This document shows, in pieces, positions 10,764 to 23,264 of a stretch of 64,000 nt of DNA. The position numbers and the translations under genes were made by a program. The notes under the pieces were generated by a model. It was given only the letters and a program-made list of their open reading frames with translations. It had not been told where the DNA came from and did not search any database. The stretch's first letter is position 1. Every line of letters begins with the position of its first letter. The stretch is from Charina bottae (taxonomy: Eukaryota; Chordata; Lepidosauria; Squamata; Charinaidae), in NCBI GenBank assembly GCA_023362775.1, contig JALMGJ010000006.1, positions 13,278,501-13,342,500 on the forward strand, read 5' to 3'.

Positions 10764-11000
10764 CTTTTTTTTTAAAATCCATTTAATTGTGTCTGATTCT
10801 CAGAAACTGCCTGGACAAGTCCCTGCAGTTTTGTTGGCAAGGTTTTTCAGAAGTGGTTTGCCATTGCTTTCTTCCTGGGGCTGAGAGAGAGGGACTGGCC
10901 CAAGGTTGCCCAGCCGGCTTTGTGCCTAAGGCGGGACTGGAACTCATGGTCTCCTGGTTTCTAGCCTGGTGCCTTAACCACTACACCAAACTGGCTCTCA
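10764..11000 (-). mobile_element. Sauria-type tRNA SINE
   Basis: On the minus strand a tRNA-like head (GGTGTAGTGGTTAAGGCACC) is followed by the core GGCTGGGCAACCTTGGGCC. The tail reads GCAGGGACTTGTCCAGGCAG and then AGAATCAGACACAATTAA, as in squamate SINEs with Bov-B-related 3' ends. A T-rich stretch on the plus strand marks the tail end. Confidence 0.8.
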
Positions 11001-12462
11001 CATGTTCCACTTACTGAGGGGGAAAAATGGCAATCAAAACAGGAGTGGTTGATAATATCACTGGGTTCCTGGTAAATATGGATTATGAACTGTTAGACAT
11101 GCTTGGAAATCCTTTCAGCTGCTATAGGATGGGAACAAACCAAACACACATCTCCTAGATTGATGTGCAGACCAGATTAGGGTGGGAAACCTTCTGCTTT
11201 TGTACTACTCTCAATTTTGTGATGCATTTCTTGGTCGAAAAAAAGAAACCCACCTAAATACTTTTTTGTTAAAATGCTTTGGGATAAAATACCATGAGAA
11301 GTGCATACCTTAAAAAAAACCTCATTTTTCAAAATGTATTTGTGATAAAAATCAAAAGAAATAGTTTTGGGTGACTATATTTTGGATGTAAGAATAGAGA
11401 CCTCTTTTACAGCCTTTCTCTATACCTAAATATATATTTAAAAATATTCCACCTGTTCCTCAGTGGAGGGCCTTTACATCAAACAAAGCTTGATGGCTTA
11501 CCTTTAAGGCACCCATGGTCTTGAAACATTTACGTCCATACTTGAAGCTACTCATATACTCATATACTGCCCTTTTGGCAATAGCTGGCACTCCAAGCTA
11601 ATAATTCCCCTCCTTTCTAAATGTTTAGGTCAGCCCAAACAGGAGTTAGTACATTTTCTAGTAGAGGATCAGTCCACTAATATCTCCAGGAAAGTAGCAA
11701 AATAATTCTCTTGTAATTGCTGTCAGGAAGCACCAGGTTGCTTTAATAGTATTTTATTTTATTTCATTATGTGCATGCATGTTTTTTTTAGTGAATTCTT
11801 ATTAACTGTAGCACTTGTACTTGATTCTTTCTCTCTTGGGGGTGGTGGTGGTCTTTGACTGCAAATCAATAAATAATAATCCCCTGGATGTAGGAATATA
11901 AACTCACATGAAACCAAAATGGACCTTAAATAGATAGTTCTAACATAGAAATGAACAAGAGTAAAATGACAACCACATATAAGATGACCATAAAGAGATC
12001 AAGCCTATAAACTAACTTTCACCAACCAGATCAAAGGTAGAAGACAATGGATAAAGCGTTAATAATCTAAAGAGAGTATAAACAGAGTTAATCCAATTTC
12101 ATCCTTAACAACAATTCTGTGAGGAGCCTTTGGCTGAGAAAACATGAATGATCCAAGGCTGTTTCTGGCTCAGCAGAATGGAATTTGGATCAGTCCAGAC
12201 ATTCCATTTTTAATCGTTTTGCCATTCTGCTTTTGGGGTCAGCATTACATCATCTCAAATCAGTGCTTCTCTTCTCCTCCTTCAGTTTGCTATTCTATAT
12301 TATACAATATCCATTTTATAGCAACTATAGTTATTTACTGGTACATGGTTTTGTTCTTGCATCAAGCAAGTGAGCATATTCTGGTGACAGGTGTCATTCA
12401 TGTGACTCTCATCATATGCTGGGGCTGTAACTTGATGTAGCTTTTACAATCAGTGTACCTTC
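11001..12462. other. No recognised gene or repeat
   Basis: This is A/T-rich sequence with only short simple runs. A 98-codon ORF at 12144-12440 has hydrophobic stretches but no recognisable family and is probably chance. Confidence 0.5.
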
Positions 12463-12475
12463 TAGCAAAAGAATA

Positions 12476-12806
12476 AAAAAGGTAAAGGTTTTCCCCTGCA
12501 CAGTTGTGTCCAACTCTAGGGGCCAGTGCTCATCTCCGTTTCTTAGCCGAAGAGCCAGCATTGTCCGAAGACGCTTCCGCGGTCATGTGGCCGGCATGAC
12601 GCACGCGGAATGCTGTTACCATCCCACCAAAGTGATACCTATTCATCTACTTGCACTTGCATGCTTTTGAATTGCTAGGTTGGCAAGAGCTGGGGCTAGT
12701 GTGGGAGCTCACTCTGTCACACGTGACTAGGGATTCGAACCTCCGAACTTGCGATCTTCCGATCGACAAGCCTGGCGTCTTACCCGCTGAGCCATCACGC
12801 CCCTCT
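12476..12806 (-). mobile_element. tRNA-derived SINE, Bov-B-like tail
   Basis: This minus-strand copy runs from the tail (GGTAAAGG on plus) to the tRNA head (GAGCCATCACGCCCC on plus). The perfect 13-bp target duplication TAGCAAAAGAATA lies at 12463-12475 and 12807-12819. Confidence 0.92.
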
Positions 12807-12870
12807 TAGCAAAAGAATAGGAACCCTGATTATTATTACTGTAGTGCTGAAGATTATAAAGAGAACCAGA

Positions 12871-13000
12871 GCATGCAGTAGAGCCTGGATGGTCTTGAAA
12901 AACTAAGCAGAGCCATATCCCGTTAATATGTGGATGGAAGACCACCAGAAGACCTCAGGGCTGTAGGCCAGACTGGGAAAGCAAAAACAAAAAAACCCAA
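12871..13000 (+). mobile_element. 5S rRNA-derived SINE copy (diverged)
   Basis: The order of blocks GGTCTTGAAAAACTAAGCAG, then TTAATATGTGGATGGAAGACC, follows the internal control region of 5S rRNA (GATC..GAAGCTAAGCAG..GGATGGGAGACC). An A-rich stretch follows. It is too diverged to be a functional 5S gene. Confidence 0.7.
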
Positions 13001-13162
13001 GAAACATCCTAGAAGAAATGCCCTGCAGTGCCATGCAGGAAAGTGCTATGTTTTCCCTGACCAGTTGCCATACACTTTGATTGCTTTTGACATTTCTTTC
13101 AAATTTCATTGAAATTCTCCTGAATGGGGGTGAGGCTTTGCACTTATAGTGTATATGTATAT

Positions 13163-13240
13163 TTCAGTGTTTCTCAACCTTGGGAACTTTAAGATGTGTG
13201 GACTTCAACTCCCAGAATCCCCCAGCCAGCACACTGGTAT
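13163..13240. mobile_element. Half of a small hAT element
   Basis: CAGTGTTTCTCAACCTTGG, then a GTGGACTTCAACTCCCAGAA block, matches one arm of the palindromic element at 41674-41808. The other arm is missing. Confidence 0.6.
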
Positions 13241-13469
13241 ATGTGCACACAAATGTCCTGCCTTTCATTGTATCATCATCTCTCTTGCTTTGAGATTCTG
13301 AAGTGTGAACCCCCAAGAAGCTACTGACTAGTGGAAAGGTGAAAGTTGAAAGTTCTCAACCCTGGGAAAATAAGATTCTTAAAAAAAGAGATTTATCATA
13401 GGAAGAAAACTTTTGAGAAATTGCAGAGGAAATATTAATTAAAGAAGAAGGCTTGACTATAAATTAGAG

Positions 13470-13769
13470 CACAGCTTTCAAAACTCTGTGTCGTGACACT
13501 TTAGTGTGTTGCAACACACAGTCTGGTGTGTCGCCACACAACCCAGAAGCGGCAGCGGGGGCGTGCATGGCGGTGGCGGCAGCAGCAGCGGCACGCCATC
13601 AGTGCTTCCGCGTTTTAGTGGAGGCCGCCACCACTGCCGCCACCGCCATGCACACCCCAGCCCCGCGCCCCCCCTGCACCGCCCCCATGCACGCCCGCGC
13701 GTGTGCCCCCGCGCCGCCACCACTGCTGCCGTTGGTGTGTCACCAATGGCGGCACTTTGGGAAGCACTG
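13470..13769. mobile_element. GC-rich hAT element (300 bp)
   Basis: The ends CACAGCTTTCAAAAC and TTTGGGAAGCACTG are diverged forms of the CAGAGCTTTCCAAAC terminus. The 8-bp duplication AATTAGAG lies at 13462-13469 and 13770-13777. The interior is GC-rich with GGCGGCAG-like and GCCGCCACC-like triplet-rich runs. ORFs here reflect base composition and are not genes. Confidence 0.85.
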
Positions 13770-13777
13770 AATTAGAG

Positions 13778-14654
13778 CAAGGCCAGGCTGTAAAGGGCAG
13801 CCTCTTTAGGCCAACAGTCTTCCTCAAAGGGTCTGTAAGAAACTGAATAAAACCCAATGGAGAGAGGGGACAAAATGGTCCTCCTTGAGCAAGAAGACCT
13901 CAAATTTGGGGAAACAGAGAAAACCCCTCATAAATTTTGTTCAGACAGTCTGTGCCTGTCATCGCCAAAGGGTGATGCAGGTTGGCATAAAATTTGCATT
14001 TGTAAATTTTGAAGTAGTTCCTATCACTTACAGAATGATATAATAAATCTCACTACAGTGGGTAGAACCATGATTTGATTAGCTTTGTGCTGTCTTAACC
14101 TGTCCTGGTGCCAAGTTTTGGAAGAGAACTTGAAGGTCCTTGTTCTTCTTTCTTATGTCTTTTCTTTCTAAACCTGACAGACCTTCAGATAGAAGAGGCT
14201 ATCAAAGAGATCTTCATATGGTCCTTCAGAGTGATAGCTGTCTTCTGTAAAAGATGATCCATGTCCAGTCTATCTTGTTTACCTTGTTGAAAAACGTGCT
14301 ATCATTATTGATGCTGACACTGAGTTTGATACGCATTGTGTACTAGATTGTGGGCCAATGTATAACTGTAAATTATTTCATGTACAGCTATAATTTCTCT
14401 ACGTGGAAGACAAGCAAAAGGCAGCTAAACTGGCTCTGGTTAGGGAATATTCTTTTGTACAGTATGTGTGTGGGTGTGGGTGTATTCCAAGAGTCACAAA
14501 AGCATGACAATGTCATAGTGGTGTCACTGGAGCTGAAAGGGCTGACATTTTTGGACTCTTGGTGGGGGATTTTGATATAGTTTGGTAGATAGAAAAAAGG
14601 GGGTGGATGGGCCAGGCAACTGATTCCCCATCCCCAACAGAAGCAAAGGAATGA

Positions 14655-14655
<1 letters not shown>
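13778..14655. other. No recognised gene or repeat
   Basis: Nothing supported is seen here. Confidence 0.5.

Positions 14656-14690
<35 letters not shown>
14656..14690. repeat. (CA)n microsatellite
   Basis: About 17 uninterrupted CA units. Confidence 0.95.
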
Positions 14691-14691
<1 letters not shown>

Positions 14692-14801
14692 TACACCTAC
14701 ACCTACATATAGTCCTTGTGATAAACATGACTTAGAATGCCACGTGGGATGTCTTGATCCATGAGCTCATTCCAAACATGGACTCCCAACACTTTTAGAA
14801 G

Positions 14802-14960
14802 TTATTTATTTATTTATTTGTCAAATTTATCACTGCCCATCTCTACAAAGTAGACTCTGGGCAGTTTACAATAAAATATTAAAACTAAAAACCTATAAAT
14901 CTTAAAATACAATCTAATAATAAATAATAAAAATCCAAATGATGGTATGATCTTAAAAGG
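14802..14960 (-). mobile_element. L2 LINE 3' tail
   Basis: A TTTA microsatellite is followed by the conserved tail block CTCTGGGCAGTTTACAATAA, in the same order as the 3' end of the large L2 element near 49480-49560. Confidence 0.75.
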
Positions 14961-15514
14961 AGGACACCACTAAACCAACCATCTGCAGGAGAAACTATTA
15001 CTTCCTTTGTCCCAAGCAAGTTATGTTCATATATGCTAAATATTTGAACCATATTTTATTGTTGCCATTTTTAGCGTATGCTCTCATTCTTGAAACAGCT
15101 ACGATCTGACTCTAGACACATTGATCTGATCATATCCTTTTATGGGGTCAGCCAAATCCCAATTTTCTCTTTTCCCCCAGTTTCTTGCAACTCTATTTTC
15201 CCCCAGGTTTTGGCAGTGCCCCTCTTAAAAATGTGAATCCGCTGGGAAGAGAACCGAGTCCTGAAGAAAGTCCAAATGAACTTCTGCAGAAGAATGGAGT
15301 AGAAATAACTGTGCAGATTTCAATTTTCCCTCACAGGTTGCTCATTTGAAAAACAATAATCATATCTGCACATTTGGCTCAGCTCAATCATTTGAAAGCA
15401 GCAGAGAAAATAGACGTGTAATTGCTTTCTTCCTTCCTTTACAGAAATCCTGTCTCGTGCTCAGTGGTGGACAGATGCTGCTTATGGAGGATTTGGATAA
15501 ACGTGCTACTTCCA

Positions 15515-15754
15515 TTTTTTTTTTTAATGCCTTCGAGTCAGTGTTGACTCCTGGCGACTGCCTGGACAAGTCCCTGCAGTTTTCTTGGCAAGATTTTTGG
15601 AAGTGTTGCCCCTGCCTTTTTCTTCCTAGGGCTGAGAGACAGGGACTGACCCAAAGTCTCCCAGCTGGTTTCATGCCTAAAGTGGGACTAGAACTCTCCT
15701 GTCTCTCCTGGTTTCTAGCCTGAGGCCTTAACCGCTACACCAAACTGCCTCTCC
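15515..15754 (-). mobile_element. Sauria-type tRNA SINE
   Basis: It has the same organisation as 10764-11000: a T-run, the tail AATGCCTTCGAGTCAGTGTT (plus strand), the GGACAAGTCCCTGCAG block, and the tRNA head at the right end (CCGCTACACCAAACTG on plus). Confidence 0.85.
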
Positions 15755-15985
15755 TTCTATACAGTAGTTATAAATATTACAACCAACCCAAATGGCCCGA
15801 AAGATGGAGCTTTCAAATTCTCCTGACACCTTTCCCTGGCAAGATGTTATAAAAAGGAAGGGAAGAGAAAGAAGCAAGCAGGCCAAGGATTCCAGCTGTG
15901 AGGCTGGCAGTTTCAAGTCAAGATGGAGGCTGCAGACTAAATGCATTAATCAGTTGAAGGTATTGTCTATATCTACTTACACCTA

Positions 15986-16319
15986 AAGGTAAAGGTAAAG
16001 GTTCCCCCCGCACATTTGTGCAGTCGTGTCCGACTCTAGGGGCCGGTGCTCATCTCCGTTTGTTAGCCGAAGAGCCAGCGTTGTCCGAAGACGCTTCCAC
16101 GGTCATGTGGCCGCATGACATGCGTGGAACGCTGTTACCTACCCACCGAAGTAGTACCTATTCATCTACTTGCATTTGCATGCTTTCGAATTGCTAGGTT
16201 GGCAAGAGCTGGGGCTAGTGCGGGAGCTCACTCCGCACGCAGGGCTAGGGATTCGAACCTCCGAACTTGTGATCTTCCGATCGACAAGCCTGGCATCTTA
16301 CCCACTGAGCCACCACGCC
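15986..16319 (-). mobile_element. tRNA-derived SINE, Bov-B-like tail
   Basis: This is a complete minus-strand copy. A 14-bp duplication TCTACTTACACCTA lies at 15972-15985 and 16320-16333. The tail shows AAAGGTAAAGGTAAAGG repeats. Confidence 0.93.
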
Positions 16320-16333
16320 TCTACTTACACCTA

Positions 16334-17310
16334 ACATTCAGGTGAAGAATCACGGCTGATTCCCTCCCTCCACCCACTTCAGAAATAGGTGACTGACTAG
16401 TCATGGGCAAGGGGCACTGAGGAGCAATCTCCTACTTCACCCTTTGCCTCTCCTTCGAACCTATGACCTGCAGTGCCAGTGGCACCCCTAGACCACATTG
16501 AGTGATAGTGCCACCTCCAGCCAATGCGAAGATTTGCATTTTTAGAACATGCCGTTAATTTTTAAAAAGAGAGGCAAAGTTGTAAGTGCAGATTCTTTGT
16601 ACTGTCTTCCAGCAGTTCTGAGATAGCATTTAAGTCAAGGAGAATATGTTCAAACGATGTGCCTTGGGAGGGGAAAAATGGCAAAGAGAAACGCTTTGCA
16701 GGGGTTGCTCTAGAAGCGATCGGTAGCATCAGCAAATGGAATGAACCGCTGTGCATCTCTTTCCATTTTGGCTGCAACAATATTATTTTCATCTGGGGTC
16801 TCTTTGACTGCCAAGTAGGAAAACAGTCCATTAACGTAACAGCAGCCGTTCATACTGTACAGTGCTTGATTTCAAAGAAAAGAAAGTCAACATTTCGTCG
16901 TCAAAATGGAGAATCATTATTGCTAAACCCCAGGCAAAGAAATTGGCAAGTCTAAAGTAAATATGAGAGGTCACCAGAAGTTCTGCCAAGATATTGTTTA
17001 GCTTCATAAGCAAAAGGTCACTTCTCATAATAAAAGTTGACCTGGGGCCCTGCATGTTTCCCGATGGCTCGTAAATGATGGTGTGCTTTTCCCAGCTTGG
17101 TTCTTTTCAAACTGACTTCTTTCCAAGTTTGCTCACACAACGAAGATCCAGGATTTGTTATCATGTACTGCAGGAGGAGGCAATCTAGAAGGCTGGTTGG
17201 CACACTGGGAATGTTGAGAAAATGCCCCAAGGGTTTTCAAAAATATTGCCAGAAGGCAAACTGGTGAGATGTCTCCTTGCCACCCTATTTAGCCTGCTAC
17301 CAACTTTAGA
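16334..17310. other. No recognised gene or repeat
   Basis: The overlapping ORFs at 16562-17055 have no recognisable domain. They do not look like an exon with clear splice sites. Confidence 0.45.
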
Positions 17311-17432
17311 TGCGTGACAGAGTGAGCTCCCGCACTAGGCCCAGCTCTTGCCAACCTAGCAATTCGAAAGCATGCAAATGCAAGTAGATGAATAGGTACC
17401 ACTTCGGTGGGTAGGTAACAGCATTCCGTGTT
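17311..17432 (+). mobile_element. tRNA-derived SINE, central fragment
   Basis: Only the core survives (GAGTGAGCTCCCGCACTA, GCATGCAAATGCAAGTAGA, GGTGGGTAGGTAACAGC). Both head and tail are missing. Confidence 0.8.
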
Positions 17433-18066
17433 TTTAGTTTTTCTTAATTAAAAGAAATCTTAAAAAAAAAGTGTGGGCTGATGGCAACAGGTGCCAAGGT
17501 AGGGGTCTATGGCACACATGTGTTTACAGGGATCCTTTCGCCAATCTCTGATGTATCCAGTTACAATTGCTACTTCATTCGTTCCTTCATTTTGTCTTAG
17601 TCCATCTCTGGAAGCTACTTTTTCTACGCAACAGGTACATTTCACTTTGAGACGTGTAATGGGGCTTCATACATCCTCCACAATCTTGACTTCTCAGGTT
17701 AAAATGGGGTTCAAGTCAATTTTGGTGTACAGAAAGTAATTTGGTTCATGGTCTGAAATAATGGTTGGAATTTATTTTCAGGCAAGGAGAAGTCCATGAT
17801 TTCTTTCAGGAGATGGAGTCATTGTAAGATGATCTTCCTCTTACTCTGTAGTCTTCAATGGCTTATTTTTAGGAACTTAAGAAGATGCCCAGAAATCTGC
17901 CTTATGCTGGTCATATAGAAACATGTCCCTTCTATCTGGCAACAGTTCTCCAGAATCTCGAGCAGATGTCCTTTTCATCACTGTCTACCTTGTGTCTTTA
18001 ACTGGAGTTTAAACTTGAGACCTTCTGCATACACAGCACACATACTACCACAAGATTGATTGGATT

Positions 18067-18290
18067 ATAGAATCATAGAATCCTAGGGTTGAAAGGGACT
18101 TGGAGATTTTCTAGCCCAACCCCTCTCTCAGGGTAGCAGTCCTCAGACCATTGCAGACAAATGGCTGTCCAACCTTAACTTGAAAATCACCATGGATGGG
18201 CCACCCACGACTCCAGGAGGCAGGCTGTTCCATGGCTTAATAGCTCTCACGGTCAGGAAATTCACCCTTATCTTGAGTTTGGATCTCTCT
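18067..18290 (-). mobile_element. CR1 LINE 3'-end fragment
   Basis: The plus-strand block ATAGAATCATAGAATCCTAG, then a GGGTTGAAAGGGACTTGGAG stretch and CCAACCCC, is the reverse of the classic CR1 3' end with its ATTCTATGAT tail repeat. The block TCCATGGCTTAATAGCTCTC is also typical of CR1. Confidence 0.85.
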
Positions 18291-18794
18291 CTGTAAATTG
18301 GGTCAACTGGGTCTAATCTGTGGCTTCAAAAGTGTGACTGAAGTTGTAATTGCCTCTCCTAGAGAGCACCTGAACAAAAGATGGGATATAAATCTAACAA
18401 ACAAACAAATACATTCTTCCACAGTTTCAGAGGAAGTGATGGACAAACATATTATGCCACATATTATGCCACCCACCCCTAGTCCTTCTTTCTCCTGGGC
18501 TTCAAAAACACAGACAACCATTAGATGGCAGTAAAAAGATACAGAAATCTAAATTCTTCGCTGCCCAAATGTCTTGCTTTTGTTAAAATGATGGAAGCAG
18601 CATTGTGCTGCAAGCGCCGCCCCTTTGGGCATGCATGTGATGTCACCATGCACGTACAAATGGGGCAAGACTTGCAGCATGATGGGGCAATGCTGCCTCT
18701 CCACACTGTTTTTAAATTCCAGAAGGTGTTTCTTCCGCCCTTAAAAGATCAACTAGAGAAAAATAGTTATTTGCCTTAGGATCCAATATCAACA

Positions 18795-19135
18795 GGGGCG
18801 TGGTGGCTCAGCAGGTAAGACGCCAGGCTTGTCGATCGGAAGATTGCAAGTTCAGAGGTTCGAATCCCTAGCCCTGCATGAATGAGTGAGCTCCCGCACT
18901 AGCCCCAGATCTTGCCAACCTAGCAATCTGAAAGCATGCAAATGCAAGGAGATGAATAGGTACCACTTCAGTGGGTAGGTAACAGCGTTCCGTGTGAGTC
19001 ATGCTGGCCACATGACCGTGGAAGTGTCTTCAGACAACGCTGGCTCTTCGGCTAACAAACGGAGATGAGCACCGGCCCCTAGAGTCGGACACGACTGCAC
19101 AAATGTGCGGGGGGAACCTTTACCTTTACCTTTTA
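18795..19135 (+). mobile_element. tRNA-derived SINE, Bov-B-like tail (best-preserved copy)
   Basis: The head GGGGCGTGGTGGCTCAGCAG carries an A box and GGTTCGAATCC a B box. It is followed by the GCATGCAAATGCAA core and the CTAGAGTCGGACACGACTG tail, then ACCTTTACC repeats. The perfect 12-bp duplication CCAATATCAACA lies at 18783-18794 and 19136-19147. Confidence 0.94.
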
Positions 19136-19507
19136 CCAATATCAACAGTCCAAAATAAACACCATTGGTTATAGCAAGCAAAATGACAGGGTTTGCTGCT
19201 CAAAGCAATTCTAGTGTTGAGGGCCGACCCCGATCCTTTGGTAAAGAGAGACAGCTGACTCCCGCACTGGATGCTGAGGCAGTGATAGCAATCACTGATG
19301 GAAGATAGAGATTTGTATGCTTCAAAGTGTGCCCAGCATTCCTGCTGCCACTAATAGGTGCTGTCCCCTGGCTGGTTGGCATGGAATGAAGGAAAAGGAA
19401 GGCGGGTCCTGACATCATCTCCTTTATCCCAGCTTACAAAAGGTGTTGCTGCTTCTACTGTTGTTAAATTAAATGCATTATACTGCTCTCTACCCGAATC
19501 TTTAGTG

Positions 19508-19713
19508 CAGAGCTTTCCAAACTTTTCATGTTGGTGACACACTTTTTAGACATGCATCATTTCGCGACACACTCTTACAGCAGGGCACAAGGCAGGCACT
19601 GGGACCTGCGTGGAGTCCTGGCAGGGCTCGGAGGCAGCAGCAGCAGCTGCGACACACCCAGACACTGCAGCCGACACACTAACGTGTCCCGACACACAGT
19701 TTGGAAAGCTCTG
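19508..19713. mobile_element. hAT element, short form (206 bp)
   Basis: The ends are CAGAGCTTTCCAAAC and GTTTGGAAAGCTCTG. The subterminal motif GACACAC recurs near both ends. The flanks CTTTAGTG (19500-19507) and GTTTAGTG (19714-19721) agree at 7 of 8. It encodes no transposase. Confidence 0.92.
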
Positions 19714-19799
19714 GTTTAGTGGTTTACCATAAAAACCTAAAGGAAAAGGCCCATTTCCTCCCAACATAATAATAAAAAAAGTCTGTTCAAAAAGACATG

Positions 19800-20060
19800 C
19801 TTTTAAGGTCTTACCAGCAGGGAGTGTATTCCAAAGAACTGGGGTGGCTCCAGCTCTCGATCATGAGAAACAAACTAGTGTCATTTGAAGACAAGCCTCC
19901 GCAGATGATCTCATTGGGTGGAGGAATCGTAAAGGAGTCTTTTCTCAAGTAGTTGGGGCCCATGTCCTATGGAGCTTTAAAGGTAATAGCCGGCATTATA
20001 TATTTCATGCAGAAACAGATTGGCAGGCAGTACTGGCCCTGTTAACAAGGTCCCCACAGA
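19800..20060 (-). mobile_element. Diverged L2 fragment (3' part of the ORF region)
   Basis: It aligns by eye with about 49735-50030 of the large L2 element (TATTCCAAAG, GGGGCCCATG.., GAGCTTTAAAGGTAATA blocks in the same order). Confidence 0.65.
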
Positions 20061-21210
20061 CAAATATAGAGGAAGTGATTTAACACAACAGGATTTAGAG
20101 TGGTGCCCATGCTCTTTTGCAGCTGCTCTGAGAGTTCACGCCTGCTCTTTCCAGTCCAATAATCTCATGTTTCTTCTTGCTGCCTGACATTAAGAGCTCC
20201 AGGTCTATTAAACAGTCACGATTTTTAAGGGGACCCTTACATTTTGGACAGGCCATGTGAACTGAAAAACTGGGGGTGGATTGGAGGGGAGAGGGATGGG
20301 GAAGAGGATGTGTTTTGCTTACTGTACTGATCTATTTCTACCATGAAATGCAAGTAAGTATATGTCATGGTTATATTATGTCTATATGTGGGGAGAAGGA
20401 GAGAGAGAGAGAAGTTGAATGAGTGTCTAGGAATCAAAACTGGAAGATCAAGTGTGATTCATTCTTGGGCTGATGGAGAAACTGTGCCTTCATCCTTCCC
20501 CTGTTGGAGAGACTGATCAGCCATCAAAAGCTTGGATCAAAGGGTTGACAAAGGTACGACCCCTTTGGCAAGACAGGCTGTAAACAAGGAGGACCCACTG
20601 ATGGAAAACTGCCTGGAGATACAAGGGAAAGGGTAGTGGTGTCTTTTTGGAACACGTTGCCTATATTTTGGGTTTCCTGAAGCTATTACAATTTAAAGTA
20701 AAACATGGCATAGAACTGACTGCTCACAAGGTCTGAAGGATGTCCCTGGTGGGACTTAAGAGAGGAAAGCTCTGCCTCAGGTATGCTCCATTTGTCTCTG
20801 CCCTTGTTTCTATTTCAAGAATGCGTCTTGGCCCCAAATGGGCTCCTTGAGCTTTTTTAGAAAATCAAAAAATGGGCAGCAGCAGCCTAGCGCTATATAG
20901 GAAAATGTGCCCCCTGTCTGAGAAAAGGCAGAGGTAAGCAAGGATAGCAGTAAGTGTTGAGAAGGGAAAGTGGAGAGTAGCAACATAACGCTGAGATAAA
21001 TCCATGGTTCAGAATTGGTTAGGTGTCATGATGGCACCCATGCCACCCTTGTTGGGGATGAGGTTAGGTACTAGGAGAGGATATATTGTTTGGATATTAT
21101 CCTTCCTTTCTCACGTGAGTGAGATCGGCAGAGTATCATCCCCGGCAGCATAAAAAGTTGGAAGCTGAGACAAGGTTGGTTTAACCTTCTAGAAAAATAA
21201 TCCAGGATGC
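20061..21210. other. No recognised gene or repeat
   Basis: Nothing supported is seen. The ORF at 20237-20437 is short and has no domain. Confidence 0.5.
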
Positions 21211-21620
21211 TGTTAGGCAGACTGGATTATCCTGGCATTACCCCTTTTTATCCCTCTAAAAAGAACAACCACACAGTTTTGTGGAGTAATAAACGTAATC
21301 TTTACTCACATAACCTGGTTCTCAAAAATAACAGTTGCAGTAGTAGAGTCAAGGCAGGTTTAAAACATACTAAGTTACAAAAATAGAATATATATAGGCT
21401 TTAGCATTCTGTCTGGGCTTGGAGAGATAAGACGTGTCCTTTCAGTTTGGAAGCATGGTCGGAGAGTCTCTCTGAGAGAGTCTCTGAGGAAGAAGAAGGA
21501 AGTGACCTCACAGAGTTCTCTCTTCAGGAAGCTACTGCGAGTCTCCGCCCTCTTCATGTCCTTATATGGCGAGATATGAATTGTTAGTATGACTGCCATT
21601 ATTTTTCCACAACCCTGACA
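21211..21620 (-). mobile_element. Probable solo LTR
   Basis: It runs from TGTTAGGCAG to AACCCTGACA on plus, so both strands start TG and end CA. In the minus direction there is a TATATATATTC box (about 21390-21400) and an ATTACGTTTATTAC region before the end. I could not find a convincing target duplication, so the exact ends are uncertain. Confidence 0.5.
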
Positions 21621-23089
21621 TGAGATTCAAATCACATAAACATATCCCTCGGCCAGGACGCCGAAAGCTATCAATAGGAAGAATGTAGCAGCAAACCGCC
21701 AAACAAACAAGCAGCACACAGTGTGGATTAGACGAAGGCAATCAGCACCTTTGCTGGACAGTTCCGAACCGCGGAAGAGAGGGTGCGAGACAGAGAGAGA
21801 CGAAACTAACAAACACATTCATTGGGAGGGGGGAGACTGAAACCTATTAAACTGTAAGGTCATGTATCTATGCTTTACTTGGTTCATTGAAGTGGAACCA
21901 GATCGCTCGCTGTAAACAAATCTTTTACATATCCTGCGGAGTGTGTGTTGGAGCTTTGTTTGCCAGTTGAAGGATCGAACCATCACATTAGGTTGCTCCT
22001 TATAGCTACTCGGCAAGAGCACCTGCAGATTGTTCTCACAATTCCAAAATTCTATCCCTAAAAGTTTGAGAACTACCTTTGGAGATGGGGACATATATAC
22101 TCCTTGGCAAATGGCTACTTGTATTTTGAGCAAAAATAGTATGTAAGTCCTCTTGTTGATCAGGGGAATTCCACCTCATTTTTCACAGTCATTTCCAATA
22201 AGCAAATATTCCTGGTCCTAAGCCAATAGCTCTCTATCATAGGGGGGAAAAAATCCACCTCCCTCAACTAGACAAATAATGTTCATTACTTCCAAAAGAA
22301 ATCTTAATTATACTGTCACCGTATGAGACTCCTTTGAAATAAGCTATTGCTTCACATCATTGGTGACAAGCCTGACCTAATTTGCATTGTGATTAGATTC
22401 TCCCCCCCCCCCCCCGCATTTTCAATCTTACATGGCACTTGAAGAAATTTTCAGAGACTCATAAGACCAGACTAGCTGAAAATTCTGTCACTATGAAACA
22501 GGCTCTGTATAAGTAACTATCAGCTTCTGATAACTGAAGCAGGAATGCAGCTTGGAAGGTAAGATGGAGGATATCCTTGCTCTCGGGTAGGACACAGTTC
22601 GGTAGGATGATAGACTGCATAAGGAAAAACCCTGGCATGTTGCTGTCACCCACTGCAGGGAAAATGAAGTTATCCTCGGTTGAACAAGATGTTGCACTTT
22701 GCCTGAGGCGTTGACAGGTACCTTTGTAAAGTTGCTTCGCAAGGACCATTCTTTGGAGGGTGTCTGCATTTCTTGCACTGAGCGAAAGAAAACTTGGCTA
22801 CTGGTATTGCAGAAAAAAATCCAGTGAAAAACCAGTCTTGTGGAAAAATACAAAAAGGTCCCTGGCATTAAAGGTACTAATCAGTTGCTACAGAAGAAGA
22901 AAAGGAACCGTGGGATTGGGGGTCTCCATTGTTTTCAGACCAACGTTGGAGATTTGAGATGAGCTTCTGGGTGTTCTTACACAAAGGCTGCCTTGAAGAG
23001 GCACTTGGTCTGTTACAAAACACTGGTTAGGCAAACTGGTTAGTATGTTCGCCACAGCTCTCTAAATCCCTCAGGACACCTGGCATCCT
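21621..23089. other. No recognised gene; poly-C run at 22401-22415
   Basis: The ORFs at 22459-22868 overlap on one strand but show no known domain. A homopolymer C run is present at about 22401-22415. Confidence 0.45.
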
Positions 23090-23264
23090 CAGGGCTGTCC
23101 GCAGGGTATAGTCAAAAAGGCCAAGGGCGCAACTGTGCGATCACAGCTGTGCCCACTTCTTATGTGCATTTTTACGTAATGCACATAAAACACAGGCAGA
23201 GCTTCAGTCACACCATCACAGCCACCACCGTGATGTTTCTGACCACGTCCTGAGGACACCCCTG
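23090..23264. mobile_element. Small terminal-inverted-repeat element
   Basis: The left end CAGGGCTGTCCGCAGGGTA and the right end ACGTCCTGAGGACACCCCTG are imperfect inverted repeats. GGCATC occurs at both flanks but is offset. It is probably an old hAT-type MITE. Confidence 0.5.

Noticed and set aside
12144..12440. Hydrophobic 98-codon ORF that might be a membrane protein exon
   Set aside because: There is no family match and no splice context. A/T-rich DNA gives hydrophobic translations by chance.
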